The notes under the pieces were generated by a model. That model saw only the letters and a program-made list of their open reading frames with translations, searched no databases and had not been told where the DNA came from. The position numbers and the translations under genes were made by a program. 64,000 nucleotides of DNA from Trebonia sp963811335 (GTDB lineage Bacteria > Actinomycetota > Actinomycetes > Streptosporangiales > Streptosporangiaceae): NCBI GenBank assembly GCA_963811335.1, contig CAWERB010000004.1, positions 54,021 through 118,020 of the forward strand, given 5' to 3'. Shown in pieces: positions 55,448 to 63,908 of this stretch (its first letter is position 1; the number at the start of each line of letters is the position of its first letter).

Positions 55448-56317
55448 CTAGCTGGCGGCCGTCTCCTCCCGCTGCCCCTTGGCCCGGGACGCGGCCGACG
55501 ACGCCTTGTCCGCCCAGGCGGCGATGCGGTCGACGAGGGCGTCGTCGGTGTGCCGCTCCGCGTGGCCGAAGCCGGGGATCATCCACAGCTCCTTAGGCTC
55601 GGCGGCGGCGTCGTAGAGCTGCTGGCCGTGATCGGGCGGGAAGTAGATGTCCTTGTCGCCGTGGACGATCAGCACCGGCGTCGGCGCGATGAGGGCCGCC
55701 GCCTCGGCAGGCGGCAACGGGTCGGGTGTGGGCCAGCCTTCCGGAGACACCCGGGTGTTCAGCACGCGCCTGGTGAACGCACGGCCGAGCCGCCGTTCCG
55801 CCGCCAGGTGGACGCGGCGCATCGCCACCGTGCCGCGGTAGTACCAGCGGCCGGGGCCGCTCACCGAGACGACCGCGTCCACGCCGTCGTGCAGCGCCGC
55901 GTGGCGCAGCACGACGGAACCCCCCATCGAGAAGCCGATCGTCGCGACGCGCTGGTAGCCGAGCTCGCGGGCGTACCTGACGGCCACGTCGAGGTCGTAG
56001 ATCTCCTTGTCGCCGAGCGTGGAGAGCCCGCCGGACCGGCCGTGCCCGCGGGTATCGAACGTCACCACGCCGGCCGACTGGTTGAACCGCTGCACGATCC
56101 CCCAGGTCATCGGCCGCTGCCAGGACATGGTGAACCCGTGCACGATGACGAGCGCGAGGTCCCGCCTGGCCGGTCCGGCCTGTGCCACCAGGTCCGGTGC
56201 CGCCAGGTCCGGTGCCAGCATCTCCGGGACCGGCCGCCCTGGACCGGGCAAGTGCACGGCGTCAATCGGGACGCCGTCCTGGGTGACCAGGGTAACGGTC
56301 GTGACGACGGAATTCAC
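55448..56317 (-). CDS. alpha/beta hydrolase
   Basis: This 289-residue serine hydrolase has ALVIVHGFTMSWQRPMTWGI (oxyanion region), the nucleophile elbow ATIGFSMGGSVVLRHAALHD, the acid in VLIVHGDKDIYFPP and the catalytic His in MIPGFGHAERHTDDALVDR. No signal peptide is present, so it is intracellular. It is convergent with guaB1 and may hydrolyse an ester or lactone; nothing more specific is visible. Confidence 0.9.
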   Translation of the reverse strand: MNSVVTTVTLVTQDGVPIDAVHLPGPGRPVPEMLAPDLAAPDLVAQAGPARRDLALVIVHGFTMSWQRPMTWGIVQRFNQSAGVVTFDTRGHGRSGGLSTLGDKEIYDLDVAVRYARELGYQRVATIGFSMGGSVVLRHAALHDGVDAVVSVSGPGRWYYRGTVAMRRVHLAAERRLGRAFTRRVLNTRVSPEGWPTPDPLPPAEAAALIAPTPVLIVHGDKDIYFPPDHGQQLYDAAAEPKELWMIPGFGHAERHTDDALVDRIAAWADKASSAASRAKGQREETAAS

Positions 56318-56503
56318 AGCGCTCCATCCTGGTGGGTGCCGCCGGGCTCGCCGGCTGGCGGGCGCCAGCCATAACGGTAGCTAACGAACTCTTCTGCCCC
56401 GTCCTTGGTCCCGGTGATCGCCGCGGGCCAGGAAACGCGGGGTGAGGCGGTTCGCCAGGGACCGGAAGGGTTTAAGTGCCGGTCCAGGACCCGGACAAGC
56501 CTA

Positions 56504-56550
56504 AGGGCCGCGGTCCGGTAACCGTTACCGGTTACCTGGACCGCGGCCCT
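56504..56550 (-). terminator. strong hairpin downstream of the ammonium transporter
   Basis: AGGGCCGCGGTCC (56504-56516) and GGACCGCGGCCCT (56538-56550) pair perfectly. An inner GGTAACC/GGTTACC stem extends the helix with one bulged base, leaving a GTTACC loop. The hairpin lies 39 bases beyond the amt stop. It lacks a T-run; in GC-rich genomes such stems still act as terminators. Confidence 0.75.
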
Positions 56551-56588
56551 CTCTCGCTACGGCCGCAACGTAGCGCGAGCTGCGCGGC

Positions 56589-58043
56589 TTACTCCTTGGC
56601 GGAGACGGGCTCCTCCGTCGTCGGCGAGGCCTCCGCGGCGGCGGAGACGCTGAGCCTGGAGGAGAGGGTCTCCTCCATCGGGTAGGCCTCCTCGCCGTGC
56701 ACCGCGACGTCACCGACTTCCAGTTCCTCATCCGACAGCCGCAGCTTGATCCGGAAGACGTACTTGATCACCATCCAGATGACGGCGGTGATGATGCCGT
56801 CCCAGACGATGATGGTGAGCGCCGCGAGGAACTGGACCAGCAGCTGGTGCGGGTGGTGACCCCAGATCCAGCCCGCGCCACCGAACGCGGCACCGCCCGG
56901 GGCGGCCGGGTACTCGAGCACGTTCGGGTCGGCGAGTACGCCGACGAGCAGGCCGCCGAGCAGGCCGGCGATGCCGTGGGTGTAGACGACGCCGAGGGCG
57001 TCGTCCACCTTGTTGAACGGCCAGACGTACTTCGGCAGCGTGTACCAGGCGGTCCAGACGACCGCCGAGGCAACCAGGCCGATGATGATGGCGCCGAGGC
57101 CGTTGACGAAGCCGGCCGCCGGGGTGATGCCGACCAGGCCGCAGATCATGCCGTTGAGTCCGCCGAGGAAGGTCGGCTTCTTCTCCGGGGTCAGGAACAT
57201 GTCCATGAGGATCCAGGTCATCATGGCCACGGCCGTCGCCAGGTTGGTGTTGATGATGGCGGCGGCGGCGTCCGCCCCCGCGAAGTACGGGTCACCGCCG
57301 TTGAAGCCGTTCCAGCCGAGCCACAGGATGCCCGCGCCGACCGCGACGAACATCAGGTTGTTCGGCACCGCCTTCTCCCGGTCCCGCTTCAGGCGCGGCC
57401 CGATGATCGCGGCGGACACGAAGCCGGAGACGCCCGCGGCGAGGTGGATGACGTAGCCGCCGGAGAAGTCAAGCGCGCCCTTGCTCGCCCAGTAGCCGCC
57501 GCCCCAGAGGAGGAAGGCGTTGACCGCGTAGGCGAAGGTGATCCACAGCGGGACGAAGACCATCCAGGCCTTGAAGCTGATCCGGCCGAGTACCGAGCCG
57601 ATGAACAGGATCGGGGTGATCGCGGCGAACACGAACTGGAAGTACTCCACCGACGCGCTCGGCAGCTTGAAGCCGGTGTTGAGTACCTGGCCCGCCTTCG
57701 ACACCGCGTACCCGGGCATCGCCGGGTCGACAAGCGGGATGTCCGCCTGTCCGGTCAGGGCGTTGGCGCCCAGGGTGGTGCGCGGGTCACCGAGCACGTT
57801 GGCGCTGCCGAAATGGATCAGCGGCGTGCCGAAGCCCATCTTGTAGGCCCAGAGCACCCACGTAATGAGGACCAGGCAGAAGGTGACGAAGACCATGAGC
57901 GCGGTGTTCATGGCCCATTTCTTCTGCACCAGCCCGCCATACAGCACGGCAAGGGCCGGAATGGACATAAGCCCGACCAGCGTCGCCGCCGTCATCTGCC
58001 AGGCATTATCTCCGGATCCCAGCCAAGTTGGGTATGGAATCAC
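56589..58043 (-). CDS. amt: ammonium transporter
   Basis: This 484-residue, 11-helix ammonium channel starts at GTG 58043, with GGAGGAG seven bases upstream. Motifs are SGDNAWQMTAATLVGLMSIP, FAYAVNAFLLWGGGYWASKG, the first pore His in GYVIHLAAGVSGFVSAAIIG, ILWLGWNGFNGGDPYFAGAD and the second pore His in VVYTHGIAGLLGGLLVGVLA. It passes NH3/NH4+ into the cell. No glnK or glnD follows; the usual actinobacterial operon is absent here. Upstream are GTTAC/GTAAC elements that may be binding sites for a nitrogen regulator. Confidence 0.95.
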   Translation of the reverse strand: MIPYPTWLGSGDNAWQMTAATLVGLMSIPALAVLYGGLVQKKWAMNTALMVFVTFCLVLITWVLWAYKMGFGTPLIHFGSANVLGDPRTTLGANALTGQADIPLVDPAMPGYAVSKAGQVLNTGFKLPSASVEYFQFVFAAITPILFIGSVLGRISFKAWMVFVPLWITFAYAVNAFLLWGGGYWASKGALDFSGGYVIHLAAGVSGFVSAAIIGPRLKRDREKAVPNNLMFVAVGAGILWLGWNGFNGGDPYFAGADAAAAIINTNLATAVAMMTWILMDMFLTPEKKPTFLGGLNGMICGLVGITPAAGFVNGLGAIIIGLVASAVVWTAWYTLPKYVWPFNKVDDALGVVYTHGIAGLLGGLLVGVLADPNVLEYPAAPGGAAFGGAGWIWGHHPHQLLVQFLAALTIIVWDGIITAVIWMVIKYVFRIKLRLSDEELEVGDVAVHGEEAYPMEETLSSRLSVSAAAEASPTTEEPVSAKE

Positions 58044-58193
58044 TGTTTTACTCCTCCAGGGCTGCCTGATAGGAAGGGGCCACTCGGGTATTAGGGTCAC
58101 CCCTCGGGTTTGCGTCCCGCCCCGGCCGCTCCGCGTGCTTCTACGCAACGTCTAATGTTTCCCATGCGCGGGTTTCGAAGGCATTTCCCGTTT

Positions 58194-58222
58194 GTTACGC
58201 CGGCGGTAACGTGGCAGGTAAG
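58194..58222 (-). promoter_or_regulatory. GTNAC triplet upstream of amt
   Basis: GTTAC (58194-58198), GTAAC (58206-58210) and GTAAG (58218-58222) recur every 12 bases, 151-179 bases before the amt start. The spacing is one base longer than the classical GlnR box (11 bases), so a GlnR site is possible but not certain. Confidence 0.35.
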
Positions 58223-58250
58223 ACATGCGCCGATGTTTCATGAATGTGTC

Positions 58251-58305
58251 GCGATGTCTGCGGTTCCGTCAGGCTAGCGACGGTTATCTGGCGCGATGTC
58301 TGCGG
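58251..58305 (+). repeat. 13-bp direct repeat upstream of the LacI gene
   Basis: GCGATGTCTGCGG occurs at 58251-58263 and 58293-58305, 42 bases apart. It lies between the divergent amt and LacI genes and may be a regulator site or a remnant of duplication. Confidence 0.6.
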
Positions 58306-58382
58306 CGTCACATTGCTGTAACATTGCCGGGTTGCCGCCTTGAGGCACCGTGCACGCGGACGTACGCTTGCTCCACGCGACT

Positions 58383-58443
58383 CCGGTAAGCGCTTACCGG
58401 GGTCCCGCCCGTGATGGGCCAGGCGCGCGGAAAGCGCTTACCC
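58383..58443 (+). promoter_or_regulatory. LacI-type operators upstream of the LacI gene
   Basis: CCGGTAAGCGCTTACCGG (58383-58400) is a perfect 18-bp palindrome. GGAAAGCGCTTACCC (58429-58443) is a second, less symmetric copy. Both have the central CG pair with flanking AAGCGCTT typical of LacI/CcpA-like sites. They lie 40-100 bases before the LacI start and indicate autoregulation. Confidence 0.8.
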
Positions 58444-58481
58444 CGCTGCGGGGCGCCACCGATGACGAGGAGGCACGTGCG

Positions 58482-59678
58482 ATGAGCGTCGAGACCGAGC
58501 CGGCGGACTCGGGTGCCCCCACGATCTACGACGTCGCACGGGCCGCCGGAGTGTCCATCGCCTCGGTGTCGCGCGTGCTCAACGGCCGCCGCAACCCGGG
58601 CGCCGAGATCAAGGACCGGGTGCAGCGGGCGGCCAGCGAGCTCGGCTACGTGCCCGACAGCGCCGCCCGCGCGCTCTCTGTCCGGCTCAAGGAAGTCGTC
58701 GGCGTGGTCATGCGGCGGCCGTTGTCGGCGGGCTCGCCGATTCCCGCGCCGGTGCTGCCCGCGGGGGCGGGGGGCGCGTGGGATACCGCCGGACTGCTCG
58801 GCTATGACGCGTTCGCCGACGAGACCGATTCGCTGCAGTTCCACGACATGCTCAACCGGGGCGTGGAGCGGGCCGCGCAGCGCCGCGGGTTCGACCTGCT
58901 GCTGCGCTCGGTCGACATCTCCGATCACGACGCGGGGCGCCGGGTCCTCGCGATCGCGCGCAAGAGCGACGGGCTGATCCTGCACGACGGCGTCCTCGAG
59001 CCCGGCCAGATCGACGAGATCTCCCGGCAGGTCCCGATCGTCACCCTCGCGGGCATCCCGACCCGCACCACCGCGAACGTGGGCAGCGACAACGTGGCCG
59101 GCATGCGCGCCCTGGCCCGGCACCTGCTCTACGACCACGGGTACACCACGCTCGGCTTCCTCAGCGGGTACAGCGACAGCCCGGACAGCCAGGCGCGGCT
59201 GCAAACCCTGGCGGCGGAGGCCGAGGCGGCGGGCGCGGTGCTGCATACCGGCCCGCAGTGGCGGGGCAACTACTACGCGGCGGGCGCGGCGGTGGTCACC
59301 GAGCGGATCCTCGCGTCGGATGTCCCGCTCCCCCGGGTCATCGTCTGCGCCAACGACCAGACCGCGCTCGGCGTGATGCAGGCACTGCGCAGGTCCGGGG
59401 TTGACGTGCCGGGCAAGGTGGCCGTCACCGGCTTCGACGACATCCCGATGGCCAGGCACGTGCACCCGCTGCTCACCACCGTGCGGCAACCGATCGGCGA
59501 CCTGGGCGAGACCGCCTTCGAGGTCCTGTACTCCATGATCGGGCGCGAGGCGCCCGCCGAGCGCGACATCGTCCTGCCCACCCGGCTGATGTGCCGGGAG
59601 AGCTGCGGCTGCCTGGCCGACTCCGGTCGGCTGGCCGGAGTCACCGACCTGTCCACCGTCCGGCAGCTCCGGTCCTGA
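58482..59678 (+). CDS. LacI family transcriptional regulator
   Basis: From ATG 58482 (GAGGAGG upstream) this 398-residue protein has the LacI helix-turn-helix PTIYDVARAAGVSIASVSRV, LNGRRNPGAEIKDRVQRAAS, ELGYVPDSAARALSVRLKEV. The periplasmic-binding-like domain shows DMLNRGVERAAQRRGFDLLL, DGLILHDGVLEPGQIDEISR, ANDQTALGVMQALRRSGVDV and VTGFDDIPMARHVHPLLTTV. A Cys-rich C-terminus (MCRESCGC) is somewhat unusual. No sugar genes are adjacent. Two upstream palindromes are its probable operators. Confidence 0.93.
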   Translation: MSVETEPADSGAPTIYDVARAAGVSIASVSRVLNGRRNPGAEIKDRVQRAASELGYVPDSAARALSVRLKEVVGVVMRRPLSAGSPIPAPVLPAGAGGAWDTAGLLGYDAFADETDSLQFHDMLNRGVERAAQRRGFDLLLRSVDISDHDAGRRVLAIARKSDGLILHDGVLEPGQIDEISRQVPIVTLAGIPTRTTANVGSDNVAGMRALARHLLYDHGYTTLGFLSGYSDSPDSQARLQTLAAEAEAAGAVLHTGPQWRGNYYAAGAAVVTERILASDVPLPRVIVCANDQTALGVMQALRRSGVDVPGKVAVTGFDDIPMARHVHPLLTTVRQPIGDLGETAFEVLYSMIGREAPAERDIVLPTRLMCRESCGCLADSGRLAGVTDLSTVRQLRS

Positions 59679-59808
59679 GTCTCCCGGCGCGCGGCAGTCG
59701 CCCGGCGCGCGGCCCGATTTGCCCGGTGCAGGCGATAGCCACGGCTGTGTTGCCCGCGGGACTGGGGGGTAGGTAGCTACGTGGATGGTGCTGGTTTGGG
59801 GGACCAGC

Positions 59809-60438
59809 ATGAGCGAAGCGGTGCGGACCATGGCATCGCCCGCCGCCACCTGGGCGATCGTGATCACCGCGACGATCCTGACGTCGTTCATGGCCACCGT
59901 GGCCATGTTCACGGACCGGTCGGTGGCGCGGGAGCAGCGCAGGGAGCGGAGGCTCGGCCTCGGGCCCGAACTCGGCACGGTCGGCACGCAGTGGCCGCGC
60001 TTGACGAATACCTCGATGTGGCCGCCCATGAGCGAGGCGCTGCTCGCGGCGGCTGGGGTACCGGCCGCCGAGGCGGCGGGGATCCGGACGGGCGTGCCTG
60101 CCGCGGGCACCGCGACGCGGTCCGGGATCCCCGCGCAGCGGGCGGCGCCCGCCGAGCCCTCGGTGGCCGCGCAGTACGCCGCCGCGGCGGCGGCGGAGGA
60201 GGAGCCGACCGTGCCCATCCCCGCACAACGCGCCCAAGTGGCGCAAGAGGCGCCGGAGGTCCCCGCCGGACGGCACGGCAGGCCCGGCGATACGCCCACC
60301 ATGCCCGACCTGCCCGCCCAGCAGGCGCCAGGACAGGCCGCCGTGCCGATGCCGGCGCAGCGCACAGGCGAGTCCGACCGCGCCGAGCGGAGCTTCGCCG
60401 GGCCGCAGGACGACGACGAGGACGAGGACGACCGCTAG
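59809..60438 (+). CDS. single-pass membrane protein with long Ala/Pro-rich tail, unknown
   Basis: ATG 59809 follows GGGGGACC. One transmembrane helix (WAIVITATILTSFMATVAMF) comes after 16 residues. A basic segment (REQRRERRLGLGPELGTVGT) and then a long low-complexity region with repeated PAQRA/PAQQA elements follow, ending in an acidic DDDEDEDDR. The type is similar to actinobacterial membrane-tethered disordered proteins. No family was recognised. A further in-frame ATG at 59785 could be the start. Confidence 0.5.
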   Translation: MSEAVRTMASPAATWAIVITATILTSFMATVAMFTDRSVAREQRRERRLGLGPELGTVGTQWPRLTNTSMWPPMSEALLAAAGVPAAEAAGIRTGVPAAGTATRSGIPAQRAAPAEPSVAAQYAAAAAAEEEPTVPIPAQRAQVAQEAPEVPAGRHGRPGDTPTMPDLPAQQAPGQAAVPMPAQRTGESDRAERSFAGPQDDDEDEDDR

Positions 60439-60472
60439 CAAGCGCTGGCGGAAATCGGGGTTAATAGGCTGC

Positions 60473-61819
60473 TCACGGCGGCGCCGGGAGGTTCGCCAGG
60501 CCCGCGAGGGCCGCGCGGTGCGCCCCGGGCGTGCCGAAGGCGACGGAGGCCGCCTTGGCCCGCTTCAGGTACAGGTGGGCCGGGTGCTCCCAGGTGAAGC
60601 CGATGCCGCCGTGCAGCTGGACGCATTCCTGCGCCGCGGTCACCGCGGCGTCGCAGCACGCCGACTTGGCGAGCGCGAGCGCGACCGGGGCGTCCGGGTC
60701 GTCGTCGGCCAGGCAGGCGGCCGCGTACCTGGACGCGGCGCGGGCCAGGGTGATGGTGGTCCACAAGTCGGCGAGCCGGTGCTTGACCGCCTGGAACGAG
60801 CCGATCTGCCTGGCGAACTGGCGGCGCTCCCGCACGTACTCGACGGTCATGTCCAGGCAGCGCTGGGCCAGGCCGAGCTGCTCGGCGGCCAGCACCACCG
60901 CGCCTGCCGCCAGGCCCGCGGACAGCGCCGCCTCGGCGGCCGCGCCGACCGCGACCGGGGTCGCCAGCGCGCCGTCGAGCGTGATGTCGCACAACTGCCT
61001 CGTCATGTCGAGCGAGGTCAGCGGCGTGCGGTGCACCCCGGCGCCGTTCGCCTCGACCACGTAGAGCGCGCCAGGCACCCCGTCCGCCGGGACGAGGAGG
61101 ATGTCCGCTGGCAGGGCGTCGGGCACCGCGCGGATGGTGCCGCGCAGCCGGACCCCGCCCGGGCTGCCCTCGGCCCGGCCGGTAACCCGCGCGTCGCCGG
61201 GGAACGGCGCCCCTGGCCCGGTGCCGACGGACACCGCGAGGGCGGCCGTGATCGTGCCTTCGGCCAGCTGGCGCAGCAGTCCCGCGGCCGGCGAGACCGT
61301 CGCGGTACCGGACGCGCCGGACCCGCCAGATGCGGCCCGGGCGCGCAGCGCGGCGTCCCGCACCGCCGCCGCGGGCCCGGACAGCGGCTGGCGGGCATCC
61401 GGCGTCCCGTCCGACCCAGGCGCGGTCGCGCCTGCCCGGCCCGCGCCAGACGGGCCGACACCGCTCGCCGCGCCCCGATCCCGTGCGGCGGCCCGCGCGG
61501 CGGACAGCAGCACCGCGGTGGCGACCGCCGCGCTGCCCAGGTAGGGGATCGGAGCGACCGCGGCGCCGAACTGCTCGGCCGCGGCGGCAAGCTCACGGTA
61601 GGACGCGCCCGCGCCGCCGAGTGCCTCGGGGATGAGCAGGCCCGCGATGCCGATCTCCGCCGCCACCGTCCGCCACAGCTTGGGGTCGCAGGTCTCGGGG
61701 CGCTCGGTGCGCGCGATGATGTCCGCCGGGGCGGCCGCTCTGGCGAGCAGGTCGGCGAGGGCGGCGGCCAGGTCGCGCTCGGTCTCGGAGTAGAGCAGGT
61801 CAACGGCCACCGCGACCAC
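60473..61819 (-). CDS. acyl-CoA dehydrogenase (FadE-like, beta-subunit type)
   Basis: This 448-residue flavoprotein starts MVAVAVDLLYSETERDLAAA. Segments include LWRTVAAEIGIAGLLIPEAL, GGAGASYRELAAAAEQFGAA, QLGLAQRCLDMTVEYVRERR, QFARQIGSFQAVKHRLADLW and QLHGGIGFTWEHPAHLYLKR. The usual catalytic Glu position of the C-terminal EGT motif is missing, as in the non-catalytic partner of actinobacterial heteromeric FadE enzymes. An Ala/Gly-rich insertion covers about residues 105-185. It is the last gene of the FabG-FadE-FadE operon. Confidence 0.88.
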   Translation of the reverse strand: MVAVAVDLLYSETERDLAAALADLLARAAAPADIIARTERPETCDPKLWRTVAAEIGIAGLLIPEALGGAGASYRELAAAAEQFGAAVAPIPYLGSAAVATAVLLSAARAAARDRGAASGVGPSGAGRAGATAPGSDGTPDARQPLSGPAAAVRDAALRARAASGGSGASGTATVSPAAGLLRQLAEGTITAALAVSVGTGPGAPFPGDARVTGRAEGSPGGVRLRGTIRAVPDALPADILLVPADGVPGALYVVEANGAGVHRTPLTSLDMTRQLCDITLDGALATPVAVGAAAEAALSAGLAAGAVVLAAEQLGLAQRCLDMTVEYVRERRQFARQIGSFQAVKHRLADLWTTITLARAASRYAAACLADDDPDAPVALALAKSACCDAAVTAAQECVQLHGGIGFTWEHPAHLYLKRAKAASVAFGTPGAHRAALAGLANLPAPP

Positions 61820-61924
61820 GCGTCCTTTCTTGGCGGTACAGAGCAGGCCGCTTACGTTCTGCTTCCTCGTAGTGCTTGCCCGGGCACTGGTTACCCAGGC
61901 ACGGGGCAGGCTTGGCGCGGGCCG

Positions 61925-63136
61925 TCACCGGGGCAGGTCCTTCCACGCGGCCGTGGTGTCGGTGCGCGGCTCCGCGGGCAGGCGCAGCACGCGTTCCGCG
62001 ATGATGTTGCGCATGACCTCGGAGGTGCCGCCCTCGATGGAGTTGCCCTTCGCGCGCAGGAAGCGGTAGCCCGCACCGCGGGCGTAGTCGCTCGACGCGT
62101 CGCGGCGCATCGCCCAGTCGTCGTAGATCAGGCCGTCGGCGCCGAGGAATTCGACCTCGAACGCGGAGATCTCCTGGTTGAGCCGGGCGAAGGTGAGCTT
62201 GGCCGCCGAGCCCTCCGGGCCTGGCTCGCCCGCGGCGATCTGCTGGCGCAGCCGCTCACCCGCCAGCCGGGCGACCTCGGCCTGCGCCCACAGCGACAGC
62301 AGCCGCTGGTGCAGGTCGTGCGTACGGCGCTCCGGGTGCTGGCGCCAGGCGGTCGCGGCGTAGCCGATCCCGCCGGACTCGCGGGGAACGGCCGTCGAGT
62401 TGCCGATCGAGACGCGCTCGTTCATCAGCGTCGCGTTGGCGACCTTCCAGCCCTCGCCGACGCCGCCGAGGCGGCGCGCGTCGGGCACCCGGACGTCGGT
62501 GAGGAACACCTCGTTGAACTCCGCCTCCCCGGTGGCCTGGCGCAGCGGCCGCACCTCCACGCCCGGCGCGTGCATGTCGACGATGAAGTAGGAAAGGCCC
62601 GGGTGCTTGGGCACGTCGGGGTCGGTGCGGGCGAGCAGCAGGCCCCATTTCGCGTGGTGGGCCAGCGAGGTCCACACCTTCTGGCCGTTGACCACCCAGT
62701 CGCCTTGCTCGTCCCTGACGGCACGGGTCGCGAGGCCGGCCAGGTCGCTGCCCGCTCCCGGCTCGCTGAACAGCTGGCACCAGACCTCATCGCCGAGCCA
62801 CAGCGGCTTGAGCCACCAGGTCTTCTGCTCGTCGTTGCCGAAGGCGATGATCGTCGGCGCGGCCATGCCGAGGCCGATGACGTTGCGCCGCTCGTCGAGC
62901 CGCGGCGCCCCGGCCCGGGCGAACTCTTCCTCGGCGACCCGCTGGAGCGCCCGCGGCAGGCCGCGGCCGCCGTGCCCTACCGGGTAGTGCACGGCGGCCA
63001 GGCCCGCGTCGAACCGGGCGCTGAGGAACGCGGCACGCGAGGTAGCCGCGGGATCGTGTTCCGCGCAGAACGAGCGGACCGCCGCGCGAAGGTCCGCCGC
63101 CGCGCCAGTCTCGCTCGCGTTGTCTGTGACGCTCAT
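61925..63136 (-). CDS. acyl-CoA dehydrogenase (FadE-like, catalytic subunit type)
   Basis: Starting at ATG 63136, this 403-residue enzyme has WCQLFSEPGAGSDLAGLATR (FAD/substrate loop), VVNGQKVWTSLAHHAKWGLL, GEAEFNEVFLTDVRVPDARR and the C-terminal SIEGGTSEVMRNIIAERVLR with the catalytic Glu. It is a long-chain or sterol-side-chain type FadE. The stop lies 105 bases before the partner gene, and the start is 19 bases from the FabG stop. The pair probably forms an alpha/beta heterotetramer. Confidence 0.93.
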   Translation of the reverse strand: MSVTDNASETGAAADLRAAVRSFCAEHDPAATSRAAFLSARFDAGLAAVHYPVGHGGRGLPRALQRVAEEEFARAGAPRLDERRNVIGLGMAAPTIIAFGNDEQKTWWLKPLWLGDEVWCQLFSEPGAGSDLAGLATRAVRDEQGDWVVNGQKVWTSLAHHAKWGLLLARTDPDVPKHPGLSYFIVDMHAPGVEVRPLRQATGEAEFNEVFLTDVRVPDARRLGGVGEGWKVANATLMNERVSIGNSTAVPRESGGIGYAATAWRQHPERRTHDLHQRLLSLWAQAEVARLAGERLRQQIAAGEPGPEGSAAKLTFARLNQEISAFEVEFLGADGLIYDDWAMRRDASSDYARGAGYRFLRAKGNSIEGGTSEVMRNIIAERVLRLPAEPRTDTTAAWKDLPR

Positions 63137-63154
63137 CGCCCTCGTCCTCATCCG

Positions 63155-63908
63155 TCAGGAGACCGGGCCGCCGGACAGGTAGAGGATCTGGCCGCTGACG
63201 TAGCCGGCCCCCTCGCTGACGAAGAAGGAGATCGCGTGCGCGATGTCCTCGACCTGGCCGACCCGCTGCACCGGGATCTGCTTGGCCGCGCCTGCCTGGA
63301 AGTCCTCGAAGGAGACGCCGAGGCGGGCCGCGGTGGCGGCGGTCATGTCGGTGACGACGAAGCCGGGCGCGACCGCGTTCGCGGTGATGCCGAACTTGCC
63401 GAGCTCGAGCGCGAGGGTCTTGGTGAGGCCCTGCAGGCCCGCCTTAGCGGCGGAGTAGTTGACCTGGCCCCGGTTGCCGACCGCGGACAGCGACTGACAG
63501 GTTGACGATCCGGCCCCACTTGGCGGCGACCATGTACTGCTGGCAGGCGCGGGTCATCAGGAACGCCCCCTTGAGGTGGACGTTGATCACCGTGTCCCAG
63601 TCGGCCTCGGACATCTTGAACAGCAGGTTGTCGCGGGTCACGCCGGCGTTGTTGACGAGCACGGTCGGCTCGCCGAGGTCAGCGGCGACCTTCTCCACGG
63701 CGGCGGACACCTGCTCGGCGTTGGACACGTCGGCCCCGACCGCGATCGCCCGGCCGCCCGCCTTCTCGATCTCGGCAACGGTCTGCGCGCCGTCGGCCTC
63801 GCCCAGGTCGAGCACGCCGACGTGCATTCCGTCGGCGGCGAGACGCTTGGCGGTCCCGGCACCGATGCCGCGGGCGGCTCCGGTAACGATCGCGATTCGC
63901 TGTGGCAT
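63155..63908 (-). pseudogene. 3-oxoacyl-[ACP] reductase FabG-like SDR with one frameshift
   Basis: The N-terminal part has AIVTGAARGIGAGTAKRLAA, LVNNAGVTRDNLLFKMSEAD and WGRIVNLS. After an extra base at about 63491-63498 another frame continues ANAVAPGFVVTDMTAATAAR, LGVSFEDFQAGAAKQIPVQR and YVSGQILYLSGGPVS. The catalytic Ser/Tyr/Lys region falls at the break; the second frame carries VNYSAAK. Corrected length is about 250 residues. FabG-like reductases of fadE operons act on 3-hydroxyacyl-CoA. The ATG at 63908 has GGGAAGGGAA upstream. Confidence 0.85.

Noticed and set aside
56697..58094. 465-codon plus-strand frame opposite amt
   Set aside because: It is a mirror of the ammonium transporter with only charged low-complexity sequence and no start signal.
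60518..63505. A 995-codon open frame on the plus strand
   Set aside because: It lies antisense to two well-supported acyl-CoA dehydrogenases and is low-complexity (Arg/Gly/Pro-rich), as expected for the complement of high-GC coding DNA.
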